Shown: piece after piece, positions 8,159 through 16,537 of the stretch
Layout: each line of letters begins with the position of its first letter
Numbering within the stretch: the stretch's first letter is position 1
DNA from: Pedobacter psychrodurus
GTDB lineage: Bacteria > Bacteroidota > Bacteroidia > Sphingobacteriales > Sphingobacteriaceae
DNA length: 64,000 nucleotides
NCBI RefSeq assembly: GCF_004331735.1
Contig: NZ_SJSO01000006.1
Location: forward strand, 1-64,000
Direction of reading: 5' to 3'
The notes under the pieces: generated by a model
Database searches by the model: none
The model's input: the letters and a program-made list of their open reading frames with translations, nothing else
What the model was told of the DNA's origin: nothing
Program-made: the position numbers and the translations under genes

Positions 8159-8884
8159 TCAACTTAACAAAGTTTCGAGGATTTTATGCGATTGTACTAC
8201 TCCGAACGACGCTGTATGTAAGGTATAGAAAACCAATATCTTATCTAACAAAAACCGTCGCTGTGAATTACTCATCTTTATTTCAGAAATTTTTTCGAGG
8301 GGTGTATTAAAGAGCGAAATAAACCCAACGGCATCTTCTAATTGGAGATAATTGGAGTGGATGGGTAGTCTGGAAGTAAACTCTCCTTCCTGCAGGTCGA
8401 AATAAATCTGGTCGTTTCTTCTTTTCTCATTTGGCGAAAAACCTAAAAAACGAGTGAGTTTTAATAAAAATGACAAATGAAAATTTGGATTGATCTCTTC
8501 AATTTCATCAAACCAGGCGATCGAATTAAAAATATAATCAAACAAACTCTCATCAGCCGATTGTTGCCTGATGCTTTTGTACAGCACCTCATTTAAAAAA
8601 ATAACGATACTGGTTTTAATCATATCATAAGGGATACTTTTAAAAACGGGCGTTTGCCGAACTTCCGATACCCTTTGAATATTGGTATTTGTTTTATGAT
8701 AAACCACCATATCCAGCAAATGGAGCGATTGCAGCATATTCATTTTAATCTTCGCCTTTGGCTTTTTAACACCATTGATGAGGTAAGATTGCATGCCAAA
8801 TTTATCGGTGAGCACCTGCACTACCACACTGCTTTCGCTGTAATTGGTGGTCTTTAAAACAATGCCTCTAACTTTGTGCAACAT
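8159..8884 (-). CDS. recO: DNA repair protein RecO
   Basis: 241 residues, normal for RecO, the recombination mediator that loads RecA with RecR and anneals SSB-coated strands. The N-terminal OB fold begins MLHKVRGIVLKTTNYSESSVVVQVLTD with the typical VNGVKK-like loop (LINGVKKPKAK). The central helical part has KLTRFLGFSPN, a strongly conserved RecO segment. The C-terminal zinc-binding cysteines found in many RecO proteins are absent, as is usual for Bacteroidota. A TACTTTTG box at 8904-8911 lies just upstream, and the gene diverges from the exporter gene. Confidence 0.92.
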   Translation of the reverse strand: MLHKVRGIVLKTTNYSESSVVVQVLTDKFGMQSYLINGVKKPKAKIKMNMLQSLHLLDMVVYHKTNTNIQRVSEVRQTPVFKSIPYDMIKTSIVIFLNEVLYKSIRQQSADESLFDYIFNSIAWFDEIEEINPNFHLSFLLKLTRFLGFSPNEKRRNDQIYFDLQEGEFTSRLPIHSNYLQLEDAVGFISLFNTPLEKISEIKMSNSQRRFLLDKILVFYTLHTASFGVVQSHKILETLLS

Positions 8885-8903
8885 GCGACTAAAACAATTT
8901 TTT

Positions 8904-8974
8904 CAAAAGTATGTTATTTGTGCAAATTTAATTGTGTAAAAAGTAATCACGTTTTACAAATAAGATTAGTTTTG
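8904..8974. promoter_or_regulatory. Divergent promoters of recO and the RND exporter
   Basis: Minus-strand TACTTTTG at 8904-8911 (recO) and plus-strand TAGTTTTG at 8967-8974 (exporter) both fit TAnnTTTG. The plus-strand box lies 33 bases before ATG 9008 and supports that start over frames opening further upstream. Confidence 0.55.
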
Positions 8975-9007
8975 CCGTTAATATTATTATTAAAAACTAA
9001 GCTGCAC

Positions 9008-11359
9008 ATGTGGGTTAAGCTATCGAGATTTATTCTTCAGAACCGTATCGCAATCATCGTATTTTTTGTATTAGGAACCATTTTTATGGCTTATCAGGCT
9101 AAAAATGTAAAACTTTCGTACACCGGAAGCAAAATCCTACCTGTTACCGATAGCGCATTCGTAAAATATAATGCCTTTAAAAAGACTTTCGGAGAAGATG
9201 GAAGTGTGATGGTTGTGGGTATACAATCGCCCGACATTTTTAAAAAGGAAATTTACAACCAATGGATCCAGCTTTCTAATGATATCCAGAAATTAAAAGG
9301 CATTAAGCAGGTATTATCTTCAGGAAGGATTTTTCAACTGGAAAAAGATACTGCAAACCAAAAATTCGTTTTAAAGCCACTACCTGCTGGTTTGGTTAAA
9401 ACCGATGCTGAGATGGATTCGATCAAGAATACCATTTATAGCAATCCATTTTTCGACGGATTGGTTTACAACCGCCAGAATGCCACTTTAATGGCCATCA
9501 CTTTCGACACTAAAATCTTAAATACTGCAGAACGTAACCCTATTTTAAAAGAAATTGAAGCCAAGGCAAAAGCTTTCCAAACAGCAACTAAAATTCAGGT
9601 GCATATTTCGGGCTTGCCTTATATCCGTACCGCAGTAAGTAAATTGGTGAGCAATGAATTTGTATTGTTTTTGGGCTTATCTATTTTGGTTTCCGCACTA
9701 ATCTTGTTGTTTTTCTTCAAGAAATTTTATGCCGTATTCTTCCCTATTTTAGTGGTTGTGATGGGGGTTATCTGGAGTATCGGCACATTGGTATTATTTG
9801 GTTTCGAACTGACCATTTTAACAGGATTGATTCCACCGCTTATTGTAATTATTGGTATTCCAAACAGTATTTTATTGTTAAATAAATACCAAAATGAACT
9901 TAGAAAAGACGGCGATAAACAGCGTGCCTTAAGCGTAACCATAGAAAGAATTGCCATTACCACGCTAATTGCGAACATTACCGCAGCCATTGGATTTGGC
10001 GTATTGTATTTTACAGGAAGTGAGTTATTGATGCAATTTGGTAGTGTAGCGTCTATAAACGTTATGATTACCTGGTTAATGTGTTTATGTTTAATCCCGA
10101 TTATCTTCAGTTATTTGCCAGCGCCAAAACTCAAGGCGCAAAACCATGTGGAAGAAGGTTTTCTACACAAGTTATTGGTTAAAACCGATACACTTGTTCA
10201 AAACAAAAGCGGTTTGATTTATATCGGAACTATTATCATCTCCATCATTGCCTTTATTGGGGTAATGAAAATTAACGTAAATGGATATGTAGTTGATGAC
10301 CTGCCTAAAAATTCTGAAATTTTAACTGATTTAAAGTTCTTTGAGAAAAATTTCGAAGGCATTTTACCTTTGGAAGTAAGCGTAGATACCAAGAAAAAGA
10401 ATGGTGTTTTCAATTTAACCAACCTGAAAAGAATGGAAAAATTGGAGAAGATGATTTCTTCGTATCCGGAGTTTTCACGCTCTATTTCAGTAAATATGGG
10501 CTTAAAATATGCTACTCAAGCCTTCTACAATAACGACTCTACCTTTTTCCGTCTACCTGATAATTTAGAAAAGAATTTTATTCTGGCCTACATTGCCAAC
10601 GGTGGCAAAGGAAACGCAAGTCTGTTAACCAACTTTATCAGCAAGGGAAATCAGAGCACAAGGATCAGTTTTCAAATGGCTGATGTTGGCTCTAAACGTT
10701 TAGATGCCATTATGGCCGAATTAAAACCGCGTATCGATAGTATTTTGCCCCCATCTAAGTTTGATGTAGAGCTTACCGGATCGAGTATTATCTTTTCTAA
10801 AGGGACAGATTATATGTTAAAGCATTTGATCGAAAGTATTGCACTTGCCATTGTATTGATCTCGCTTTTAAGGCTGGCACAGTTTAAGAGTTTAGGCATT
10901 ATGTTTATTTCGCTGTTGCCCAACATTGTTCCTTTAATTATTACGGCAGGAATTATGGGTTATTTTGGAATTTCCCTAAAACCTTCTACCATTTTAATTT
11001 TTACAATTGCCTTTGGTTTAGCTTCCGATCAGACCATTTATTTCTTAACGCGTTATCAACAGGAATTAAACCTGACCAATTTCAGTGTACCTAAAGTCAT
11101 TACCGATACAATTACCGAAACTGGTGTAAGTATGACACACATCGCATTGATCTTATTCTTTGGCTTCGGAATTTTTACAGCCTCTACTTTCGGCGGAACG
11201 GTGGTGTTGGGCCTGCTCCTATCCATAACCTTATTTGTGGCTTTAATTTTCAATTTAACTTTATTGCCAGCGCTGGTATTATGGTTAGATAAAAAGAAAG
11301 TAAGGAAACTGATATCTGATGAAGAATCAGCAAAAAATGCAGGTGAGTTTGACCATTAG
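9008..11359 (+). CDS. RND-superfamily exporter (MMPL/SSD type)
   Basis: 783 residues from ATG 9008. A longer frame open from GTG 8876 would overlap recO and run across the candidate promoter, so it was not chosen. The layout is TM1, a large periplasmic loop, five TMs, a second TM and loop, then five more TMs, which is the two-fold repeat of RND permeases of the MMPL/patched-like exporter branch (COG1033). FGLASDQTIYFLTRYQQEL near the end carries the TM aspartate expected for proton relay. These proteins move hydrophobic molecules such as lipids or hopanoids in other bacteria; the cargo here is unknown. No adaptor or outer-membrane partner is adjacent. Confidence 0.85.
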   Translation: MWVKLSRFILQNRIAIIVFFVLGTIFMAYQAKNVKLSYTGSKILPVTDSAFVKYNAFKKTFGEDGSVMVVGIQSPDIFKKEIYNQWIQLSNDIQKLKGIKQVLSSGRIFQLEKDTANQKFVLKPLPAGLVKTDAEMDSIKNTIYSNPFFDGLVYNRQNATLMAITFDTKILNTAERNPILKEIEAKAKAFQTATKIQVHISGLPYIRTAVSKLVSNEFVLFLGLSILVSALILLFFFKKFYAVFFPILVVVMGVIWSIGTLVLFGFELTILTGLIPPLIVIIGIPNSILLLNKYQNELRKDGDKQRALSVTIERIAITTLIANITAAIGFGVLYFTGSELLMQFGSVASINVMITWLMCLCLIPIIFSYLPAPKLKAQNHVEEGFLHKLLVKTDTLVQNKSGLIYIGTIIISIIAFIGVMKINVNGYVVDDLPKNSEILTDLKFFEKNFEGILPLEVSVDTKKKNGVFNLTNLKRMEKLEKMISSYPEFSRSISVNMGLKYATQAFYNNDSTFFRLPDNLEKNFILAYIANGGKGNASLLTNFISKGNQSTRISFQMADVGSKRLDAIMAELKPRIDSILPPSKFDVELTGSSIIFSKGTDYMLKHLIESIALAIVLISLLRLAQFKSLGIMFISLLPNIVPLIITAGIMGYFGISLKPSTILIFTIAFGLASDQTIYFLTRYQQELNLTNFSVPKVITDTITETGVSMTHIALILFFGFGIFTASTFGGTVVLGLLLSITLFVALIFNLTLLPALVLWLDKKKVRKLISDEESAKNAGEFDH

Positions 11360-11371
11360 GCGTCGATTTTA

Positions 11372-11404
11372 AATCCTATAAGGTTTTCAAAACCTTATAG
11401 GATT
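11372..11404. repeat. Perfect palindrome upstream of the RAYT gene
   Basis: Left arm AATCCTATAAGGTTTT at 11372-11387, one central C at 11388, and an exact complement at 11389-11404. A second palindrome with the same core sits at 12023-12055. Confidence 0.9.
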
Positions 11405-11428
11405 GTTATATTTATAAAAAAAATTGCC

Positions 11429-12040
11429 ATGAAATATTTCGATAAATTTCATCCCGACAATTTTTACCATATTTATAATCACGCTGTAGGAAACGAGAAT
11501 CTGTTTAGGAAGCATGATAATTTTATTTTTTTCTTAAACAGATACGATAAATACATATCCCCTATTGCTAAAACATTTAGCTATTGTTTAATGCCTAATC
11601 ATTTTCATGTATTAATACAAGTGAGGGATGAAAAGGCAATTAGATTATTATCAAAAAATTATGATGATGAATTTGACTTCCATAAATTCATTATGCAACA
11701 ACTCAGCAATTTCTTAAATAGTTATGCCAAAGCGTTCAACAAACAACACAATAGAAGAGGAGCTTTATTTTTAGATTTCACTCGAAGAAAAGAGATTAAG
11801 GATGAATTTTATTTCTCTAAGTTGATTAGCTACATCCATCAAAATCCAATACATCATGGTTTTTGCAAATCTGTAACAGACTGGGAGTATTCTTCTTACA
11901 ATTCAATAATTTCGGTCAATAAAACTTCAAAACTAGAACGAAATGTTCTTTTTGATTGGTTTGGGGGAATTGAAGAATTTATCGCCTTTCATCAAAAAGA
12001 AAAAAGAAAGGATTATAGATTTAGACCTATAAGGTTTTAA
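11429..12040 (+). CDS. REP-associated tyrosine transposase (RAYT, Y1_Tnp)
   Basis: 203 residues of the IS200-like HUH single-strand transposase fold. YCLMPNHFHVLIQ (about residues 50-62) holds the HUH pair HFH, and the C-terminal helix has the likely nucleophile in SYIHQNPIHHGF (about 131-142). N-terminal YHIYNHAVGNENLF and RGALF between the two are standard RAYT signatures. RAYTs are domesticated or semi-mobile enzymes that bind and cut REP palindromes near themselves. Exactly such palindromes lie 24 bases upstream and across its own stop codon, so this is a self-contained RAYT plus REP unit. Confidence 0.9.
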   Translation: MKYFDKFHPDNFYHIYNHAVGNENLFRKHDNFIFFLNRYDKYISPIAKTFSYCLMPNHFHVLIQVRDEKAIRLLSKNYDDEFDFHKFIMQQLSNFLNSYAKAFNKQHNRRGALFLDFTRRKEIKDEFYFSKLISYIHQNPIHHGFCKSVTDWEYSSYNSIISVNKTSKLERNVLFDWFGGIEEFIAFHQKEKRKDYRFRPIRF

Positions 12041-12055
12041 AAACCTTATAGGTCT
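12023..12055. repeat. Perfect palindrome across the RAYT stop codon
   Basis: Left arm AGACCTATAAGGTTTT at 12023-12038, one central A, and an exact complement at 12040-12055. The TAA stop occupies 12038-12040 in the centre. The core CCTATAAGGTTTT is the same as at 11372-11404. It may also serve as a terminator toward the convergent gene at 12064. Confidence 0.9.
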
Positions 12056-12063
12056 TTTAGGAT

Positions 12064-13920
12064 TTACAAAATCACCACCCCTACATTCCAACCCAACCAA
12101 CCTGTATATCTCGAATTGTTAAAAGAGAAATCTTTATGCTTTTCTTGCAACAACCCAAATTCGCCCATTTTGGTGTTTTGTTTAGTGTAATAAATATTAA
12201 CAGATGGACCGCCTTGTACGGCCAGCCATTTATTTAACCGGATGTTTATGGGCAGCTCAAATTTATTCAGCAGGTTAAGGTAATCCCAGCTCCCCTGGTA
12301 AACATATTGGCTACATATTTCAGGATTTAGAGAAACGCTTTTAAACAATTTCATCTCCTTTCCGAAACCCAATCCACCAGTGTATATTTTTTCGGCTGAT
12401 TTTTTATTTGTGCCGAACATGAGCATATTGTATAAACGTTTGCTACCACCTTTATAAGCCACATTTAAAGTAGTGCTTTCATTTGTACTGAAACTAAATT
12501 TATGATAACCTTTTAATGCAATATTGATCAGCCCAATTGAATAACCATCGTTTTGATCGGAAACATTTAAAACGCCCAATTGGACACCTTTTAAATTTTT
12601 AGCATAATTAATTGCGCCAATTTGCAATCCACTAGCAGTTTGTCCGGTAAAATTGGTAAGCACTGCAAGATTTATCCCGCTGCTTTCTTTGTTGACGTTG
12701 GCAATGCCACCAATCTGTATTCCACTTGTTCTACCGCTTACGATGTTACCACCAACTCCAATTTGAATGCCTTTTGTATCTTTGCTAACCAGGTTTAAGG
12801 CGCCAATCTGAAAGCCTTTTAAGGTTCCGCCAATGGTATTAAGGCCTAAGGAAAGTTGCAGGCCTTTTACATCCTCATTAACGCGGTTATAAATTCCACC
12901 AAGTTGAAAACCTTCGAAACTCTTACCAACACGGTTATAAGCTAAAGCAATCTGTGCCGCCCTAACATCGCCGATTACATAATTAAAAAGGCCTGCGATC
13001 TGCATTCCGCGAACATCTCCCCCTACTAAATTAAAGGCTCCACCAAACTGAAAATACTGCATGTTGCTTTTGTTTATATTGAAAACAAAGCCAATTTCAC
13101 CTCCATCTACCCCAGCACTATAAGCACCAATAACATTAAGCGAAAATTTATTCACCACCTGACCGCTTAATGAGCCATGTGAGTTTAAACTCGGGATCAG
13201 TGAAAACTGAAATGGAGCTTTAGAAATAAAACCACCAATATTAATCGACTGGATTTTTTGTTGTGCAGTAACCAATGCATTACCGAGCCAGGTATTTTCT
13301 ACATTATCCAAATTTCCGCTGATAAACCTTTCAGTTGGGTTTTCCTTTCTATTGGTAATGTTCACCTCTGCCAGAAAATGAGTAACCGTAGATTTATAAT
13401 TTTCTTTACTTACCGTTAATGAAATGGGTTGTGTAATATTTTTTAACCGCATCGAAAAATAACCGTTTCCATCTGATATTTCGGAAACCAACAGATTTCT
13501 TTCATAAATACTGGCGTCTTGAATAGGTTTATTGGTCCGTTTATCAACCACCTGTCCGGTAATGGTATAAAGCTCGGGATTACCAACCGATTCGTTAATC
13601 AACAAAACCAATTCGAGCGGCGCATACCTGATAATTACAAAATTACCCGATTGGCGATATTCAAAACGATGATTCAACAGTTTATCAAGCGTTTCGGCAA
13701 TATTCAGGTTATCTTCGTGGATACTGATCAAACTATCAACCGGTAATATATTGCTGTTATAAGAAAACCTGAAGCCACCTTTCTGTTCTATCATTGCCAA
13801 TACAGCACTTAACTTTTGTCGCTCGATATTGAGGCTGATATTTCTGGATAAATTCGATTGAGCCTTTACTAAGAAACAGAAAATAAAGAGAAAGAGAACA
13901 GTAATTTTGAGCGTACGCAT
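12064..13920 (-). CDS. STN-domain and carboxypeptidase-regulatory-domain protein with LA_2272-type beta repeats
   Basis: 618 residues with signal peptide ending near AKA/Q21. Residues about 24-98 form an STN (secretin/TonB N-terminal) domain with FRFSYNSNILPVDSLISI. Residues 117-190 form a CarbopepD_reg fold (ITGQVVDKRTNKPIQDASI). Residues about 291-471 contain roughly twelve imperfect 16-residue repeats of the form G-x-Q-(I/L)-G-x-x-x-N, as in LA_2272 surface-repeat proteins. The C-terminal 130 residues look like beta strands ending in a hydrophobic residue, suggesting an outer-membrane protein. It is the last gene after the sigma and FecR genes. It has no TonB-receptor barrel, although STN normally serves TonB receptors that signal to FecR. 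Confidence 0.75.
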   Translation of the reverse strand: MRTLKITVLFLFIFCFLVKAQSNLSRNISLNIERQKLSAVLAMIEQKGGFRFSYNSNILPVDSLISIHEDNLNIAETLDKLLNHRFEYRQSGNFVIIRYAPLELVLLINESVGNPELYTITGQVVDKRTNKPIQDASIYERNLLVSEISDGNGYFSMRLKNITQPISLTVSKENYKSTVTHFLAEVNITNRKENPTERFISGNLDNVENTWLGNALVTAQQKIQSINIGGFISKAPFQFSLIPSLNSHGSLSGQVVNKFSLNVIGAYSAGVDGGEIGFVFNINKSNMQYFQFGGAFNLVGGDVRGMQIAGLFNYVIGDVRAAQIALAYNRVGKSFEGFQLGGIYNRVNEDVKGLQLSLGLNTIGGTLKGFQIGALNLVSKDTKGIQIGVGGNIVSGRTSGIQIGGIANVNKESSGINLAVLTNFTGQTASGLQIGAINYAKNLKGVQLGVLNVSDQNDGYSIGLINIALKGYHKFSFSTNESTTLNVAYKGGSKRLYNMLMFGTNKKSAEKIYTGGLGFGKEMKLFKSVSLNPEICSQYVYQGSWDYLNLLNKFELPINIRLNKWLAVQGGPSVNIYYTKQNTKMGEFGLLQEKHKDFSFNNSRYTGWLGWNVGVVIL

Positions 13921-13926
13921 TAGTTC

Positions 13927-14877
13927 TTATTTAAGTTTGATCATATCCTGCCCATACTCAACTCTTATTTTAAAAGTTTCAGTAATCACAGTCAGGATTT
14001 CTTTAAGCGATTCGTTTTTAAAGGTTGTGCTGATTGGGAGCGCCTTTAATGCGGGGTTTACAATAATGATATTGGATTTAAATTTTTCATTAAGCACAAG
14101 CACGAGATCGCTAAGCGGTGTCCCATCGCACACCAACTCATTGGTATAATAGTAATTGTACAGCTTACCCTGATTTTCTCCCTTGGATAACAGGGGCTGA
14201 TTTTGGCTTACTTCTACTTTCTCTCCAGCAGTTAAACGTACGCTATCATTTCGATTGTTTACCTTAACGATTCCACTTTCTACAATTACAACAACAGCTG
14301 CCCCATCACTTTTCACATTAAACGCTGTACCCACAACAGTTACCTGAACATCGTTAACACTAATGATAAATGGTTTCGACTTATTGGCGCTGACTTTAAA
14401 AAAGGCTTCACCCTTTAGTTTAACATTGCGGGTTTTATTAAAAAATCCTCCTACGAAATAGAGTTCAGATTGTTTATTCAGAATTGCAGTAGAACCATCA
14501 GGCAGCGTTTGTGTTAAAGTGTTTTTACCACTATTTACATTTATCTTATTGCCAATTAAATTATTGTAAAAGAATAAACCCGCACTAAAAACAATGGCAA
14601 CAATGGCTACCCAACGTAAAACGGATTTATAGCTGAGTGTTTTCTTCTCGCGCTGCAAACGGACATTTAACCTTTCTAAAGCCTGAAGTTCATCAATTTC
14701 GGGATCAATTTGCAGTTTACTTTTCTCCAGTATCGTCCTGAAATCTTCTAACTGTTTAAGGTGATCAGGATTTGATGTTGCCCATACTTCAACCTGCTCA
14801 CTTTCGGGCACAGTAGTCTCTCCAAGCAAATATTTTGCAAGCAAATCATCGTTAATATGTGTATAGTTTTTATCCAT
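13927..14877 (-). CDS. FecR-family anti-sigma regulator
   Basis: 316 residues with one membrane segment. The cytoplasmic N-terminus (about 1-85) would hold the sigma factor, VLRWVAIVAIVFSAGLFFYNNL (about 86-107) is the TM, and the periplasmic part contains the FecR core (LPDGSTAILNKQSELYF, GEAFFKVSANKSKPFII, VVGTAFNVK) followed by a DUF4974 C-terminal domain (FKNESLKEILTVITETF). Such proteins relay a signal from an outer-membrane STN domain to an ECF sigma factor. It lies 4 bases after the sigma gene and 6 bases before the STN-domain gene, so the three are one operon. Confidence 0.93.
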   Translation of the reverse strand: MDKNYTHINDDLLAKYLLGETTVPESEQVEVWATSNPDHLKQLEDFRTILEKSKLQIDPEIDELQALERLNVRLQREKKTLSYKSVLRWVAIVAIVFSAGLFFYNNLIGNKINVNSGKNTLTQTLPDGSTAILNKQSELYFVGGFFNKTRNVKLKGEAFFKVSANKSKPFIISVNDVQVTVVGTAFNVKSDGAAVVVIVESGIVKVNNRNDSVRLTAGEKVEVSQNQPLLSKGENQGKLYNYYYTNELVCDGTPLSDLVLVLNEKFKSNIIIVNPALKALPISTTFKNESLKEILTVITETFKIRVEYGQDMIKLK

Positions 14878-14881
14878 AAGC

Positions 14882-15448
14882 TTATTTCAGTAAAATAAAA
14901 ATGAGGATTAAAAAATCTACCACCCTAAGGCGTAAAATCTTTAACGCTTTCCCCATCTGGTTTTCTACCGTTTTGATAGAAATATTTAAAGCATCAGCAA
15001 TTTCCTGATATTTCATTTGGTCGAACCTGCTCAACTGAAATACATTTCTGCATTTTTCGGGCAGTTCGTTTATTGCCGAATGGATATTCTTTTCCAGTTC
15101 TGTTGCCATGATCTCTGTATTTAAGTTTCCTGTATCGTTTTTTACAGCATCTGCATAATGAATATTAAAATTCGATCTCACTTTTTGATGTTTTAAATAA
15201 TTTAGACTTTCGTTGTGTACCGAACGATAGAGAAATGATTTTAAAAACCCATCTGTTTTTAGCTGCTCCCTTTTCGTCCAAATGCGTACAAACACATTCT
15301 GAACAATTTCTTCGGCATCATCTTTTTCTTTAATTATGGTAAAAGCATAGGCATGCAAACTCTTAAAATGTTTTAAAAACACTTCGTCGAAAGCCTGCTT
15401 ATTGCCGCTTTTAATTAATCCGATAAGATTGGTATCGTTACTTTCCAA
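14882..15448 (-). CDS. ECF RNA polymerase sigma factor, FecI-like
   Basis: About 188 residues if translation begins at TTG 15448 (then ESNDTNLIGLIKSGNKQAF). The frame is open to a GTG at 15505, but that extension is read from a dispersed AACCACAGAT repeat, so the shorter start is preferred. Region 2 is seen in FKSLHAYAFTIIKEKDDAEEIVQNVFVRIW and region 4 in LPEKCRNVFQLSRFDQMKYQEIADALNISIKTVENQMGKAL with its helix-turn-helix. This is the Bacteroidetes sigma-70 family 1 type that pairs with FecR, here the next gene. It would direct transcription when FecR releases it. Confidence 0.9.
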   Translation of the reverse strand: MESNDTNLIGLIKSGNKQAFDEVFLKHFKSLHAYAFTIIKEKDDAEEIVQNVFVRIWTKREQLKTDGFLKSFLYRSVHNESLNYLKHQKVRSNFNIHYADAVKNDTGNLNTEIMATELEKNIHSAINELPEKCRNVFQLSRFDQMKYQEIADALNISIKTVENQMGKALKILRLRVVDFLILIFILLK

Positions 15449-15478
15449 ACTTGTTAATGATGTTTCTATCTTATATTT

Positions 15479-15618
15479 TAACCACAGATCGACACAGATA
15501 AACACGGATGCGGGTTAGTCAATTTAATAACTCAACGGAAAAGTCTTCAACTACGCTCAGACTGACCAATGCTTTGCTTAAGCCTACGGCTTTTAGACAA
15601 AAACGCTATCTGTGGTTA
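15479..15618. repeat. AACCACAGAT-type inverted repeat, copy 1
   Basis: TAACCACAGAT at 15479-15489 and ATCTGTGGTTA at 15608-15618 are exact inverted ends. The left arm continues as GACACAGATAAACACGGATG. A second copy lies at 16442-16526, so the two copies bracket the SDR gene. Confidence 0.8.
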
Positions 15619-15622
15619 TATT

Positions 15623-16414
15623 TTATGTTGCTAAAATCGATTTCAATTTACGCCTAATTATAATTTCTTTTAAAAAGCCAGGTATAATTTTATCCAACAC
15701 CACCAAAAAACGGTTAGCAAAACCTGGTATAATTTCTTTCTTTCCTTTCAGCATACCATCCAAGGCTGTTTTGGCAACATAATCTGCCTCTAAGATAGTA
15801 GCCTTGGCGAAGCCTTTTAACTCATTATTCATCACCAACAGCTCGGGTTTCGTATTAATGCCGCCAGGACTGAGCAAACTAATATGCACATTTGTACCGC
15901 TCAATTCGAGTTGCAAACAACGGGTAAAATAACCGATAAAAGATTTGGTTGCCCCATAAACCTGTTTTTTTGGAACAATAAAATGTCCACCCAAACTACC
16001 CACATTTAAAATATAGCTTGCCGTACTTTTATCAATGTGGTTTAAAAATAGTCGCGTAAGCAAAACCGTATTGGTAATGTTAAGGTCGATCTGTGTTCTG
16101 TAAAAATCAACATTTTTATCTTCAAACCAACTCCAGTTCCCTAAACCAGCATTGTTGATCAAAACATTAACCTCGATCTTATTCGTCCTTAGTTTTTCGA
16201 AAATTTCGTTTGCGGCAGTACTTTTAGTTAAATCTATTTCGATACAGAATACCTTAGTATTAAAGTTTACACGCAAATAATTGGCTAAATGCTCCAGGCC
16301 GCTATTTGGCAAGGAAACCAACACCAAATCTAACCCACGTTTGGCCGATTCGATGGCGAAAGATTTGCCCAAACCTTCACTTGCACCTGTAATTAATACT
16401 GTTAATTGTTTCAT
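15623..16414 (-). CDS. SDR-family oxidoreductase
   Basis: 263 residues of the classical short-chain dehydrogenase fold. LITGASEGLGKSFA (about residues 7-20) is the NAD(P) glycine motif, VLINNAGLGNWSW is the NNAG motif, Ser of LNVGSLGGHF and Tyr/Lys of VYGATKSFIGY (YxxxK) are catalytic. The C-terminal tail FLVVLDKIIPGFLKEIIIRRKL is basic and hydrophobic, as in membrane-associated DltE/SadH-like SDRs. The substrate is unknown. The gene is bracketed by two AACCACAGAT-type repeats, and the epimerase-like gene follows upstream on the same strand. Confidence 0.85.
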   Translation of the reverse strand: MKQLTVLITGASEGLGKSFAIESAKRGLDLVLVSLPNSGLEHLANYLRVNFNTKVFCIEIDLTKSTAANEIFEKLRTNKIEVNVLINNAGLGNWSWFEDKNVDFYRTQIDLNITNTVLLTRLFLNHIDKSTASYILNVGSLGGHFIVPKKQVYGATKSFIGYFTRCLQLELSGTNVHISLLSPGGINTKPELLVMNNELKGFAKATILEADYVAKTALDGMLKGKKEIIPGFANRFLVVLDKIIPGFLKEIIIRRKLKSILAT

Positions 16415-16441
16415 TATTTCAGATATTTAATAGCCGTATTT

Positions 16442-16526
16442 TAACCACAGATTTACACAGATAAACACAGATTTAGTGGCCTGGCTTTAATAACCTTATC
16501 TGTGTGCATCCTTCTCATCTGTGGCT
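16442..16526. repeat. AACCACAGAT-type inverted repeat, copy 2
   Basis: TAACCACAGATTTACACAG begins at 16442 and pairs with ATCTGTGGCT at 16517-16526. An inner pair ACACAGATAA/TTATCTGTGT is also present. Same family as 15479-15618. Confidence 0.8.
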
Positions 16527-16537
16527 GATATATTATT

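Noticed and set aside
12064..15448. Polysaccharide utilisation locus
   Set aside because: Sigma/FecR is present but SusC, SusD and glycosidases are absent.
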